From: Geobacter sp.
Lineage (GTDB): Bacteria; Desulfobacterota; Desulfuromonadia; Geobacterales; Geobacteraceae
DNA: 64,000 nt
Assembly (NCBI GenBank): GCA_016177775.1
Contig: JACOUQ010000022.1
Coordinates: 62,001 to 126,000, forward strand
Direction: 5' to 3'
The first letter of the stretch is position 1. Every line of letters begins with the position of its first letter. The notes below the pieces were generated by a model that saw nothing but the letters and a program-made list of their open reading frames with translations, did no database searches and was not told where the DNA came from. Below are positions 8,401 through 17,500 of the stretch, one piece after another. The translations under genes were made by a program, and so were the position numbers.

Positions 8401-11400
8401 CGATGTCTTCGGCAACCAGAGCACCTACACCATTGCCTTCACCGTGGACGCCACGCCGCCAATGGTGCCGACCATCGATTCGCAGTCCGCGCCGACCCGG
8501 TTTACCAGCGCCACCGTCACCGGCACCAAGCCCACCGACGCCACGCAAGTCGTGGTCGCCTGCGCCGGCGCCACCGTCGGGAGCGTAACTTATCCCACGG
8601 CCACTACCTGGAGCGTGAACCTCTCCAACCTGAAGGAGGGGGGCAACTCGGTCACCGCCTATGCGGTGGACGCGGCCGGAAACCAGAGCGGCGCCGCATC
8701 GGCGTCGATCACCGTCGACCTTACCGCCCCGGCCAAGCCGGTTGTCAACGCCCCGGCGTCGCCGACCCGCAATGCTTCCGTCACCCTTACTGGAACGAAG
8801 GATGCTGGATCCTACCTCTTCGTAAATAACAGCCAGCTATCCGTCCCGCTGAACGACACTGCCTGGAGCTACACCGCGAACCTCGCCGAGGGGAGCAACG
8901 GCTTCACCCTTTTTGCCAAGGATCTGGCCGGGAACCAGAGCGCCAACACGAGCGTCACCGTGGTGCGCGACACCACGGCGCCGGCTCTCGCAACGTCCAC
9001 CCCGACCAATAACGCCTATACCGGCACGGCGGACAGCATTGCCGTCACCTTCAGCGATGCGGCGGCAGGGGCCGATCTTCAGGCCTCCCTCGCCGGGGCC
9101 GTGGTGAAGAACCCGGCCGGCGCTGTCATGGCCGGAAGCTGGAGCGTTTCCGGCAGCGCCATCGTCTTTACCCCGACTACACCCCTCCCCGAAGGCGTGT
9201 ACACCGTCACCGTCTATCCAGTGGACACACTGGGGAACAAGGGGTCGACCAGCTTCAGCTTCACCCTTGACCGTGGCCCGCCGACGCTGCAGACGCTCGT
9301 CATGAACCCGACCAGTCCGCACAGGGCGGAAACGGTCACCTTCACCATTACCTTCAGCGAGCCGATGGATCGGGCCGTAGCCCCCACGGTCACCATCGTC
9401 AAGCCGGGCATCATCTTCGACACCACATACACCCTCACTGGCGGCTGGACGAGCGACACCGCCTGGCAGGGTAGCTACACCTTTACAACGGGAAGCGGCG
9501 ACGGCGCATGGGACGTCCGCGTTGCCACTGCCAGGGACCGGGCCGGCAATGCCATGACCCCTTGGGAACAGAAGGGGTCATTCGTCCTCGACACCACCTC
9601 TCCCGATAAGCCGACCGTCAATGCAGTGACCACCCCGACCAGGGCCGCTACCCAGACCTTGACCGGGACCAAGCAGGCCGACACTGCCCTTGTCATCAAC
9701 GGCGCGGTGAAGGCACCGCTGGACAGCGCCATCACCTGGACATACTCCTATCCCCTGGCCGAAGGGGCCAACATCCTGACCATCGTAGCCCGCGATGCTG
9801 CCGGTAACGACTCCGCCTTCATCGATCCCAGGCCGGCCATCACCCTCGATACCACGCCGCCGCTCTTCACTGTGGATACCTACAAGACCCCGGCCGCGCA
9901 ACCGACCCAGGTCATCTCCGGCAAGAAGGAGCCGGGCTGCGTCGTAAAACTGAACGGTGCGGTAATCCTCGACGCCACGAACCAGAACGCTGACTGGAGC
10001 CATACGGTCGATCTCACCGACAGCAACGGCTTCGCCAAAAAGTTCGATTTCACCGCCACAGACGCGGTGGGGAACGTGACCACCAAATCGATCTCCATCC
10101 TCTACGACTCCGCTCCCCCGGCGGCCCTGGCGGCCGGAATGTTGATCGCCGACGGCAGCGGTCCCGGCACCACCGTTACGCTGGCTTGGCCCGCCTACGT
10201 GGAGTCGGTTGACCTGGCCTACTGCCGCATCTATGTCGCCACCTCCCCATTCACGACCATAGACGCCATGAACCCGGTCGCCACCGTGAACAAGGGGACG
10301 AAGAGCTATATCGCTACCGGCCTCACCCAGGGAACGACTTACTGGTTCGCTGTGGTGCCGGTGGATGCAAGCGGCAACTTCGTCTCCACGGTCAATACCG
10401 CCCAGGCTGCGCCGACCGACACAGCCGCGCCGGAGGATGTGGCAGGCCTTGTTGCCTGGGCAGGCAATTCGGCCGCGAACGGCAACTATGTCACCCTCTC
10501 CTGGACGCCTAGCCAAAACTCCACCGGCGATCTGGCCGGGCAGGTCCTCTACGTGGACGCAGGCACAGGTTACGACGCCGGGACGCCGCTTGCCGCAGCA
10601 GCAGCCAACACTACCGTCAAACAACTTGTTGACGCCAGGCTGTACAAGTTCAAGCTCACCGTGAAGGACAGCGGCGGCCACGAGAGCGCGGGCGCCACTG
10701 TAACGGCGGTCACCCGCCTCGTTAACCCCACCGGGCTTTCCGGCACGCCGGGGAACGGCAAGGCCACACTGACCTGGAACGCCGTCGCCTCGCCATATGT
10801 CAGGTTCTACAACGTCTACCGCCTCAAGTCCGGCAACCAGCAGACCGACGCGACCCTGATGGAGCTGGTGAAGAGTCAGGGCAACACGAGCTTCACCGAC
10901 ACCGGCCTCACCAACGGCGACAGTTACCAGTACGCGGTCACCACGGTCAACACCTCCGGCGCGGAGCGGACCGATGTGCAAAGCATCGCCGTCACCCCGC
11001 GCGGCGACATCGTCGGCCCGGCCATCGGCTCCATCTCCATCACCCCGAATCAGGTCATCACCGCGCCGCTCACCATCTCGGCCTCCGCCACCGATAGCGA
11101 GAGTGCCGTGGCCAGGCTGGAACTCTGGATCGACGGCGTAATGGTCAAGTCCCAGACCGGCGCGTCGGTAAGCTGGTCCTGGAACGTGGTAGAGACCACC
11201 GACGGCAACCACACGCTCAAGGTGATTGCCTATGACGCGCCGGGGAACGCCACCGAAAGCGTCATCCCGGTAGTGGTGAGCCTGGCCGCGCCCCCCGTCC
11301 CGGCCATCACCACCACCTTCGGCGGCCCGATCACAGCCACCGCCGTGACCCTGGCCGGCACCACCCAGCCCGGCAGCACGGTATATCTCAGGGTTAACGG

Positions 11401-14400
11401 GGTAGTGGTTTCACAATTCACGACTAACGACTCACAACTCACGAATTTCAGTTTTACGTCCGTTTCCGTTTCAGAAGGTGATAACCTGGTCTCGGTCAAG
11501 GCGGCCAATCGCGGCGGCGAGTCGGCCTGGAGCCCGGAGCTGCGGATCGTGGTCGACAGCGGCGCGCCGGCCGCGCCGGTCAACCTTGCAGCCAAGCCCC
11601 TGGCAGGGGGGAGCATCCAGTTCACATGGCAGGCGGGGGCAGGGGAAGTGCCCACAGGCTACAACCTCTACGAGAGTGCAACCACCTTCACCGCCAAGAC
11701 CGATAGCGGCGTGAACAAGACCAACTCCGCCGCGATTCCGTACCTTCTCAAAGAGTACATCCCTGCCGACGACACGTCGCGCTTCTACGCAGTCACGGCC
11801 CTGGACGGGGCGGGGAACGAGAGCGTTATCTCCAACGTTGTCCCCGCAACTTCCGACCGGTCCGCCCCGTCGGTTGTCGGCATCGAATACACACCGATCC
11901 CCGATCCCCAGTCCCCGGTCCCTGTTTATGGCCCCGGCTCGGTCACTGTCCGCGTGACGGTTTCGGAAGCACTCAAGGAACTCCCCTTCTTCAGCCTGGA
12001 GCCGGCAAGCGGCTCGCCCATCGTAGTATCCTTGAATAAAATAGCGGGCGCGGGAGAATCCTACGAAGCCACCATCACCATCGACGCGACATCCCCGCAA
12101 GGGGCTACAACCTGGAAATTCTCCGGCAAGGATGCTATCGGCAATCGCGGCAACGGTAGCGGGACCGGCATTCTCATCGATGCCCGCGGCCCGGTCGGAG
12201 AGATCATCACGCCGGTAAAGCTCCTGAAGAGCACGGGCGGTGCCGTCCCGGTCACACTCTCCCTTGACGAGCAGTCGGTTGCCGCGCCTTCACTGGAATT
12301 GCGCGGGGCGGAGGGGGTTACCGCGCAGGTTACGGGTTTAGCCTCCACGGATGGAAAGCTCTGGAACGGCACCCTCGATCCCTCCACGCTCAGGGACGGA
12401 AACGCCCAGTTCGTCCTCTCCGGCGCGACGGACCGTTTTGGGAACATCGGTTCGACCGTAAAGGCGGGCGGGACGATTCTCGTTTACGCCGACGCTCCGC
12501 CAGCCCCGGCAGTCCCTGAAGGGCTCACCGCGAAAAGCGGGAAGGGCGGGGCGGTTATCCTATCATGGTCCAGATTCGGCGATGCAGAGAAGTACCGGGT
12601 ATATCGTAAAGGGGAAAACGAAACGGCCCCCATTGCCCTGCCTGACGCAGCGGGTTCACAGGCAACCTATACCGACACCCCGCCCACGGACGGGACATGG
12701 CTCTACAGCGTATCCGCATTGGGCCTGCTGGACAGTGAAAGCGCCCGCAGCGGGGAAGTCTCGGCCGTCTCCGACCGGATCGGCCCACCCGCGCCGACCG
12801 GCCTTATCCTTGCCCTCACCGGCAACGGCGTCCAGGCTGCATGGGACGCGCCGGCAACCGGGGCCGAGGTGCCGGACGCCTACCGCCTCTACCGCTCCGA
12901 TGCAACCATCTCAAGCATTGACGGCCTGACGCCGCTCATCACCATCAAGACGTCACCCGCCGTGGACACTGCTCCCGCATCGGCCAAGCGTTTCTATGCC
13001 GTGACGTCGGTAGATGCCCTCGGCAACGATAGCGCCCCCTCGGAAACGCGGGAGATCACCTTCCCGGTCGCCCCGGCCCGCAACATCCTCCTCACCCGCG
13101 TTGATGACGGCAAGCCGTCCCTCTCATGGGAAGCCGGAGAAGGAAACTTGCAGGGGTACTACATCTATCGCAACGGAGCCAGAATCAACACAACTCCCAC
13201 AAGTTCCACGAGCTTCAGTGACGGCTACTACAACGGCGGCACGGTCACCTATGGCGTATCGGCGGTAAACAGCCTCGGGACCGAAAGTCCGATCAAGGAA
13301 GTGGCGCTTCCGGTCTTGAACATCGGGCTGAAGGAAGGAACCACCCTGCGCCGGGGGATGCTGGAAACAGTGACGCTCATTGCGTCCTTGCCGGCAGATG
13401 CCACTTCAGGCGTAAATATTGATTCCGTAAATCTCAAGATCGGCGCCCTGCCGGAAAGCACGGAAAGCGGGCCGTTCACCGTGACTCCCGGCACTCCGCT
13501 CGAAGTGCATAAGGTTGCGGCAACGGAAGCCACGGCCCCGCCGCAAGTCGCGGTGGTGACCACGGCAATACTTAACCCCTCTCCGGGAACGACCGTGAAG
13601 ATCACAAAGAGTTCCGTCGCCTCCGTTCTCGGCTCCGGCACGGCCCTGGAGATCTTCAACGATCCTCTGGTGCGCGGCACGCAAGGAAAAGTCCGCATAA
13701 AGATGAACAACCTCGGTTCCGCCCAGATGTCGTTCCTCACCAGCGAGAACAACGGCCCGGCCGGGCAGGTAAAGGTCTATCTGAAAGATCAGGACGGCAA
13801 CGTCCTGGCGCAGGGTAACCTCAACCAGCGGACCGGCTCGTTGGTGGTCAACTCCGGCTCCTACGCCACGGCCAGGCTCAATCCCGGCGAGAGCTTCCTC
13901 TCCGACCCGATCAGCTTTGCCGTCCCTTCGACAGCGCCATACAAGGTCATCCTGGAAGCGCAGATACAGAACACCTACTACCACTACAACCAGCCTGACC
14001 AGGTGGTTGCTCCCGGCCTGAAACAGACGATAGAGGCGACGATCTCCGAAGTCGCGTACACAGCGCAAGCGCAAGTCGAGAAGACAACCTACAAGCAGGG
14101 GGAGACGATCACGATAACCGGCAAGGCGCTTTCAACGGCAGACGGCGCACCGGCGCCAGGCGTTCCCGTAAAAATAGGCGTGTCAGTCAACGGCTTCGAC
14201 CGGTACTTCACGGCGACCACAGATCAGAGCGGCAACTTCACCTACGCCTTCACCCCTGGAGCAAGCGAGACAGGCACCTACAGCGTCTGGGCCATTCATC
14301 CCGACCTGAGCGACCGGACCGTACAGGCACAGTTCAGCATCATCGGCCTGTCCGTAAGCCCGAAACTGATAAACGTCACCACCACAAGGAACAAGCCGGT

Positions 14401-16624
14401 GGATGTCACGATAGCCATTAAGAACCTTTCCGGCAGCCCGCTGAGCGGATTTACGCTTGCTCCTGCATCGTCGAGCGGCATAGACGCCACCGTGGTCAAC
14501 GCCGGAAGTAATATTCTGAACGGCGGAGAAACCAGAAACGTCACCTTCCATTTAGCGCCCCAGTCAAGCGCGCCGAACACCGGCTACGCGAGCATCAATA
14601 TCACCACCGCCGAAGGTTTGACAGACAACGTGGAGGCGAATATAACCCTAGTGAACGCAGTGCCGGTCATCAGCACCTCGCCCTCGTATATCGATACGGG
14701 CATAGTAAGGGGCAATCAGAAAATAGCCTCCTTCAGCATTACCAACACCGGTATCGAGACCCTGAAAAACGCCCGGCTCGAAGGGCCGTCCCTGCCGTGG
14801 CTGGCGCTCACGGTGGACAAGAGCCTGGGCGACATAGGAATTGGCCAGAGCAAATCAGTCGGCATCCTGATAAAACCCGGAGAATCCGTGCCGCAAGGGG
14901 TTTATGACGACAGGCTCGTTATCTACTCCGACAACCACATACCATACACCTACAACATCCAGGTAACGGTAACCAGCAATGCCGTGGGCAATGTCCAGTT
15001 CAGCGTAGTGAACGAACTAATGAAAGACGTAACCGACGCCAGCATCACCATTCAGCACCAAAGCATCCTTGAGCTGCTTTACACCCTGAAAACCGGACAG
15101 GACGGCACCGCCTCCCTGTTCGACATTCCGGAAGGGAGATATACTTACAACATCAGCGCCCCTGGGGCGAACCCATACTCAGGCTCATTCGTCATAGAAC
15201 CAGGCCTAACCACGAACGTCCCCGTTGCGCTTGAACTGAACCTCGTTACCGTAGAATGGAGTGTAACGCCCACGCTCATCCAGGACAGTTACGAAATAAA
15301 GGTCTCGCAGACATATGAAACCAATGTCCCCACGCCGGTACTCATTACCGAGCCGCCCAACGTCACCCTGCCCGAAATGCAGCCGGGACAGGTGTTCAAC
15401 GGCGAATTCACGATAACGAACTACGGGCTAATCGAAGTCTTTGACGTAGAGATTAACTTCCCGACCAGCTTCGAGGACTATGACATTGAAATCATGACCT
15501 CCGCCATCCCGAAAACCATCGGGGCGATGCAGAAGATCACCATCCCGTATCGGATCACGAGAAGGGTGCAGACGGCTGCAAGCACGTCATTAGGGGAAGA
15601 GATAACCGGCTATGGCGGCGGATCGTGCTTCAAGACGCTCGGTATTGGTGCCAAGGCCAAATGCATAATCTGCCCGAATACCCTTTGGCAAAGGATTGTC
15701 GAGAAGATTACGTCTTTCTCAATTACAATACCCTGGCCCTGTCCGCCGGAATCTCCAACCATTGTGGGTTTCCCGAAGTTTACTAACATCGTGAGTGTAG
15801 TAAGTGGAGGACAAGGTTCGGGGGGTGGATTTACTGGTTCGACTCCTGTACAGATCAAGACAGGTAATCCTTGTGATTGTAAGGAAGAAGGCACTTGTGT
15901 TGATCCTGGTACCACGGTTTGTGTTGGAGGAAATCCACGACCGGTCACACTTACGAGTGTCATAGCAACAATAAATGGATCGAAAAAAGTTCGATCTAAA
16001 CCGCTAGAATCAGTCTCTTTTAATGGAAGTGCTACAGGTAATAACTGTGAATATCAATATCACTGGGACTTTGGCGATGGTGGTACTAGTGAAAGACAAA
16101 GTCCATCATATGTCTATGAAGCACCAGGTATCTATAACATTACATTAAAAGTTAGTTGTAAAAAATGCGGTCCCGAACCAATAACTGATAGTGTAACGGT
16201 GAAAATAGAAAAATGCAGTAATATAACTATTAAGCGAAAAGACATAAATTTACTTGCCACTGATGGCGATAGATTTGGTCATTGGTGGGTCGAATTGGAT
16301 AATGGTGACAGTTATGGCTGGTGGCCAAATACAATAGAAGGTTATTTCGGTGATTATCGAAATTGGTTAGATGCAATTTTTTCTGTTCCAGGCTCTCTAA
16401 ATAAAGGACGTGAGGAAGATCCTCATGCAGGTCATGATGCAGAAACTGTGTTTAACCCAATAATCTCATCAAATGAACCATATGAATATACTTGTAGCGA
16501 GGTGGAGGAATGCATCATAAAGTTCGCAGAGGAATTCAGTAAAGCACATGAGACATGGGAATGGCCCAATGGGCCGAACTGTCATTCTTTTCAAATTGAC
16601 ATGATGAATGCCTGTGGTTTGTAA
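5468..16624 (+). CDS. giant secreted LamG/Ig/FN3/PKD protein with papain-like C-terminal tip
   Basis: A 3718-residue exported protein. After a signal peptide (about 1-28) come four copies of a motif like ITGGVYANPVSVALP (31-100). Two LamG/concanavalin-like domains follow (about 106-313 and 603-808; WHMDGDWGDSSG, WWKMDGDWKDSS), then many Ig-like repeats of the TVDLTAPAKPVV type, FN3 domains (about 1550-2610), NEW3/CARDB-like segments near 2960-3180, and a PKD domain (WDFGDGGTSERQSPSYVY, about 3498-3580). The last 135 residues contain GHWWVEL...SYGWWP near 3604 and PNCHSF near 3704. This His-then-Cys order fits a permuted papain/NlpC-P60-like fold. The DNA turns AT-rich from about 15840. With the lipoprotein gene that follows, it resembles a polymorphic toxin; the toxin role is inferred. 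Confidence 0.9.
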   Translation: MRTRLFHYVAILLLLAFFCASSAITLADTISGGVYATPVSVALPTQITGGVYSNPVSVALPPPPITGGVYANPVSVALPTQITGSVYTNPFSVAFLPQNMIGPDLVGLWHMDGDWGDSSGNGNHGTPYNGVSFSSSSKVGISSGNFNGANNFVKVKSTALISNLPQSSVEAWIYPTSVSIASGSYLRTIYSENSLGGTVFNLGINGSGKATLGVWRTDVPYNWQWVQSSSVLTANNWYHVVGTIDSSGMKVYVNNLPPNINPANRPSNATISEVGIGRDNNNGGRDYFAGLIDEVAIYKRALTAEEIAAHYAQGATDPNAPAAPAVDPIPAFVGNSTINLSGSRTHNTSIWVNNKKIASFENISTWQGSYGTLAPGANILNVTAVDTSYRQSQPVTRAVYYDNVPPVLESSIPVSGSNTAKVVSNVTIDLYDANAGVDLTGSTQNATVRNAAGQTVPGIWTTSGTTTIVFTPSAPFPQDTYTVAIQPVDAVGNRTAQPQQITFTNHDIAQPVTKITLNGTKDSAGWYSTPVTVTLTADDGADGAGIEKIEFSLDAGATWQVYVTPFVLDTDGRTTLQFRAVDKAGNVEAPAKSQEVKINKTGLVGWWKMDGDWKDSSVVGNNGTPNNGVTFSTSAKIGTNSGSFDGVDDFVEVTNSNGLMPNGSFTLVSWVKFNSFSNTWATISLMQAYRYGVFYHNDAKRIDVARTGDNGDYVYNIYYQALTKDVWYHIVEVYDGSNIKLYIDGQEKQPQTVKTQYIPNMNTNNNPLIGNSWTKTDGNRLNGLIDDIRIYNRALSAQEIQEQYRNYSIGVPTVEAVASPTNVAAITLRGTKPANTAVVVSGATIVPLDANTTWEGSYTLKPGMNNLSVTAMDADGYNSQPATLSVALDTVAPSVIASDPANGGLFRTNVNSVSFTLSDTFSPIDFAATKLNGAVSAFGGGDVNGAWSTSGNGLNGTVTFTPAAPMTEGVYTTTIQPTDVFGNQSTYTIAFTVDATPPMVPTIDSQSAPTRFTSATVTGTKPTDATQVVVACAGATVGSVTYPTATTWSVNLSNLKEGGNSVTAYAVDAAGNQSGAASASITVDLTAPAKPVVNAPASPTRNASVTLTGTKDAGSYLFVNNSQLSVPLNDTAWSYTANLAEGSNGFTLFAKDLAGNQSANTSVTVVRDTTAPALATSTPTNNAYTGTADSIAVTFSDAAAGADLQASLAGAVVKNPAGAVMAGSWSVSGSAIVFTPTTPLPEGVYTVTVYPVDTLGNKGSTSFSFTLDRGPPTLQTLVMNPTSPHRAETVTFTITFSEPMDRAVAPTVTIVKPGIIFDTTYTLTGGWTSDTAWQGSYTFTTGSGDGAWDVRVATARDRAGNAMTPWEQKGSFVLDTTSPDKPTVNAVTTPTRAATQTLTGTKQADTALVINGAVKAPLDSAITWTYSYPLAEGANILTIVARDAAGNDSAFIDPRPAITLDTTPPLFTVDTYKTPAAQPTQVISGKKEPGCVVKLNGAVILDATNQNADWSHTVDLTDSNGFAKKFDFTATDAVGNVTTKSISILYDSAPPAALAAGMLIADGSGPGTTVTLAWPAYVESVDLAYCRIYVATSPFTTIDAMNPVATVNKGTKSYIATGLTQGTTYWFAVVPVDASGNFVSTVNTAQAAPTDTAAPEDVAGLVAWAGNSAANGNYVTLSWTPSQNSTGDLAGQVLYVDAGTGYDAGTPLAAAAANTTVKQLVDARLYKFKLTVKDSGGHESAGATVTAVTRLVNPTGLSGTPGNGKATLTWNAVASPYVRFYNVYRLKSGNQQTDATLMELVKSQGNTSFTDTGLTNGDSYQYAVTTVNTSGAERTDVQSIAVTPRGDIVGPAIGSISITPNQVITAPLTISASATDSESAVARLELWIDGVMVKSQTGASVSWSWNVVETTDGNHTLKVIAYDAPGNATESVIPVVVSLAAPPVPAITTTFGGPITATAVTLAGTTQPGSTVYLRVNGVVVSQFTTNDSQLTNFSFTSVSVSEGDNLVSVKAANRGGESAWSPELRIVVDSGAPAAPVNLAAKPLAGGSIQFTWQAGAGEVPTGYNLYESATTFTAKTDSGVNKTNSAAIPYLLKEYIPADDTSRFYAVTALDGAGNESVISNVVPATSDRSAPSVVGIEYTPIPDPQSPVPVYGPGSVTVRVTVSEALKELPFFSLEPASGSPIVVSLNKIAGAGESYEATITIDATSPQGATTWKFSGKDAIGNRGNGSGTGILIDARGPVGEIITPVKLLKSTGGAVPVTLSLDEQSVAAPSLELRGAEGVTAQVTGLASTDGKLWNGTLDPSTLRDGNAQFVLSGATDRFGNIGSTVKAGGTILVYADAPPAPAVPEGLTAKSGKGGAVILSWSRFGDAEKYRVYRKGENETAPIALPDAAGSQATYTDTPPTDGTWLYSVSALGLLDSESARSGEVSAVSDRIGPPAPTGLILALTGNGVQAAWDAPATGAEVPDAYRLYRSDATISSIDGLTPLITIKTSPAVDTAPASAKRFYAVTSVDALGNDSAPSETREITFPVAPARNILLTRVDDGKPSLSWEAGEGNLQGYYIYRNGARINTTPTSSTSFSDGYYNGGTVTYGVSAVNSLGTESPIKEVALPVLNIGLKEGTTLRRGMLETVTLIASLPADATSGVNIDSVNLKIGALPESTESGPFTVTPGTPLEVHKVAATEATAPPQVAVVTTAILNPSPGTTVKITKSSVASVLGSGTALEIFNDPLVRGTQGKVRIKMNNLGSAQMSFLTSENNGPAGQVKVYLKDQDGNVLAQGNLNQRTGSLVVNSGSYATARLNPGESFLSDPISFAVPSTAPYKVILEAQIQNTYYHYNQPDQVVAPGLKQTIEATISEVAYTAQAQVEKTTYKQGETITITGKALSTADGAPAPGVPVKIGVSVNGFDRYFTATTDQSGNFTYAFTPGASETGTYSVWAIHPDLSDRTVQAQFSIIGLSVSPKLINVTTTRNKPVDVTIAIKNLSGSPLSGFTLAPASSSGIDATVVNAGSNILNGGETRNVTFHLAPQSSAPNTGYASINITTAEGLTDNVEANITLVNAVPVISTSPSYIDTGIVRGNQKIASFSITNTGIETLKNARLEGPSLPWLALTVDKSLGDIGIGQSKSVGILIKPGESVPQGVYDDRLVIYSDNHIPYTYNIQVTVTSNAVGNVQFSVVNELMKDVTDASITIQHQSILELLYTLKTGQDGTASLFDIPEGRYTYNISAPGANPYSGSFVIEPGLTTNVPVALELNLVTVEWSVTPTLIQDSYEIKVSQTYETNVPTPVLITEPPNVTLPEMQPGQVFNGEFTITNYGLIEVFDVEINFPTSFEDYDIEIMTSAIPKTIGAMQKITIPYRITRRVQTAASTSLGEEITGYGGGSCFKTLGIGAKAKCIICPNTLWQRIVEKITSFSITIPWPCPPESPTIVGFPKFTNIVSVVSGGQGSGGGFTGSTPVQIKTGNPCDCKEEGTCVDPGTTVCVGGNPRPVTLTSVIATINGSKKVRSKPLESVSFNGSATGNNCEYQYHWDFGDGGTSERQSPSYVYEAPGIYNITLKVSCKKCGPEPITDSVTVKIEKCSNITIKRKDINLLATDGDRFGHWWVELDNGDSYGWWPNTIEGYFGDYRNWLDAIFSVPGSLNKGREEDPHAGHDAETVFNPIISSNEPYEYTCSEVEECIIKFAEEFSKAHETWEWPNGPNCHSFQIDMMNACGL

Positions 16625-16681
16625 GATCAGTCATTTTCATGCAGGCAAAGCACTAAAAAATTAAAAGAAAAGGAGCGACGT

Positions 16682-17038
16682 ATGAGATTATCAATAATTA
16701 TGCTTACATTTGCATTATTTATGATCATAACATTAAGCTGCCACTCGGAACCTACATATCAACCCGGCGGACCATATTATTACTCTGAAATAGCAGGTGT
16801 AAACTACCCATTTAAGCCTATCAAGCAAATAAGCTTAAGCGAAGCACAAAGCAAGGACTTATATTATATCGCTTATTTTGATGATAAATCACGAATTACT
16901 AAAATTGAAAAGTATATGAAGGGTAAATTGCGTTTTTCAGATACATATTACTATGATAATGCGGGCAATCTGGAAAAAGTTGATATTATCGAACGTAGTG
17001 GGAAGACAAGAACTGAGTATTTTAAGAAAATAAACTGA
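16682..17038 (+). CDS. small lipoprotein, candidate immunity protein for the giant protein's tip
   Basis: 118-residue predicted lipoprotein. AAAGGAG precedes ATG 16682. A hydrophobic signal ends in the lipobox TLSC with Cys at 20, so it should be anchored in the envelope. The mature part has a YYDNAGNLEKV stretch resembling a single YD-type repeat and no catalytic motif. It starts 57 bases after the giant gene and shares its AT-rich composition. Periplasm-acting toxin tips are commonly followed by a lipoprotein or periplasmic immunity protein, which is the basis for the proposed role. It could instead be an unrelated envelope lipoprotein. Confidence 0.75.
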   Translation: MRLSIIMLTFALFMIITLSCHSEPTYQPGGPYYYSEIAGVNYPFKPIKQISLSEAQSKDLYYIAYFDDKSRITKIEKYMKGKLRFSDTYYYDNAGNLEKVDIIERSGKTRTEYFKKIN

Positions 17039-17267
17039 AATCTATCTCTTTAAAAGTACACAGAAGAAAAGAACACAAGTCTAAAATGAACATATATAAG
17101 CATATATAATGGTCAGCTCTACCTTCTACACAAAGAAGCATCACCAGGCATTGCCTGATCACATAGAAACACCATTCGATCTTTGACAATTAAATAGCAT
17201 AGACCTCCAGTCCCCGACGGCAATAGTGCCGTCGGGGCGGGGAATGAAAGCCCCGATCTCCTACGTG
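17039..17267. other. intergenic stretch without a supported gene
   Basis: AT-rich sequence with no convincing reading frame. The one structure is a perfect hairpin, CCCCGACGGC and GCCGTCGGGG around AATAGT, near 17213-17238. No T run follows it, so it is not called a terminator. Confidence 0.5.
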
Positions 17268-17443
17268 ATATTCGTAGCCTCCGACCGTATTTCTCCCTCC
17301 GTCGCTTCCGTGACGTTTAGCGACATCCCCCCAAGGGGCTACAACCTGGAAATTCTCCGGCAAGGACGCAATCGGCAATCGCGGCAACGGCAGCGGGACC
17401 GGCATTCTCATCGATGCCCGCGGCCCGGTCGGAGAGGTCATCA
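17268..17443 (+). pseudogene. fragment of a second copy of the giant surface-protein gene
   Basis: From about 17327 the DNA closely matches 12089-12213 inside the giant gene (shared GGGGCTACAACCTGGAAATT and CGGCAATCGCGGCAACGG). The preceding codons (ASDRISPSVASVTF) resemble a different part of it (TSDRSAPSVVG, near 11856). So this is an internally deleted, frame-broken remnant of a paralogous gene. It ends where the AACCATAAG array begins. Confidence 0.75.
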
Positions 17444-17445
17444 GG

Positions 17446-17500
17446 CACAACCATAAGGGCACAACCATAAGGGTCAGGCACAACCATAAGAGTCAGACCT
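17446..17500. repeat. AACCATAAG repeat array, left of RAYT element 1
   Basis: Three copies of AACCATAAG (17449, 17463, 17482) are spaced 14 and 19 bases apart. The array leads into AGTCAGACCTACA, the left end of the transposase element. The same motif recurs at 21017-21062, 21425-21471 and 26254-26288. Confidence 0.85.

Noticed and set aside
9578-11212. 544-codon open frame on the minus strand
   Set aside because: Shadow of the giant Ig/FN3 gene; low-complexity product with no domain.
17213-17238. perfect GC hairpin as a terminator or riboswitch
   Set aside because: There is no T run and no conserved aptamer core; it is noted only as a hairpin.
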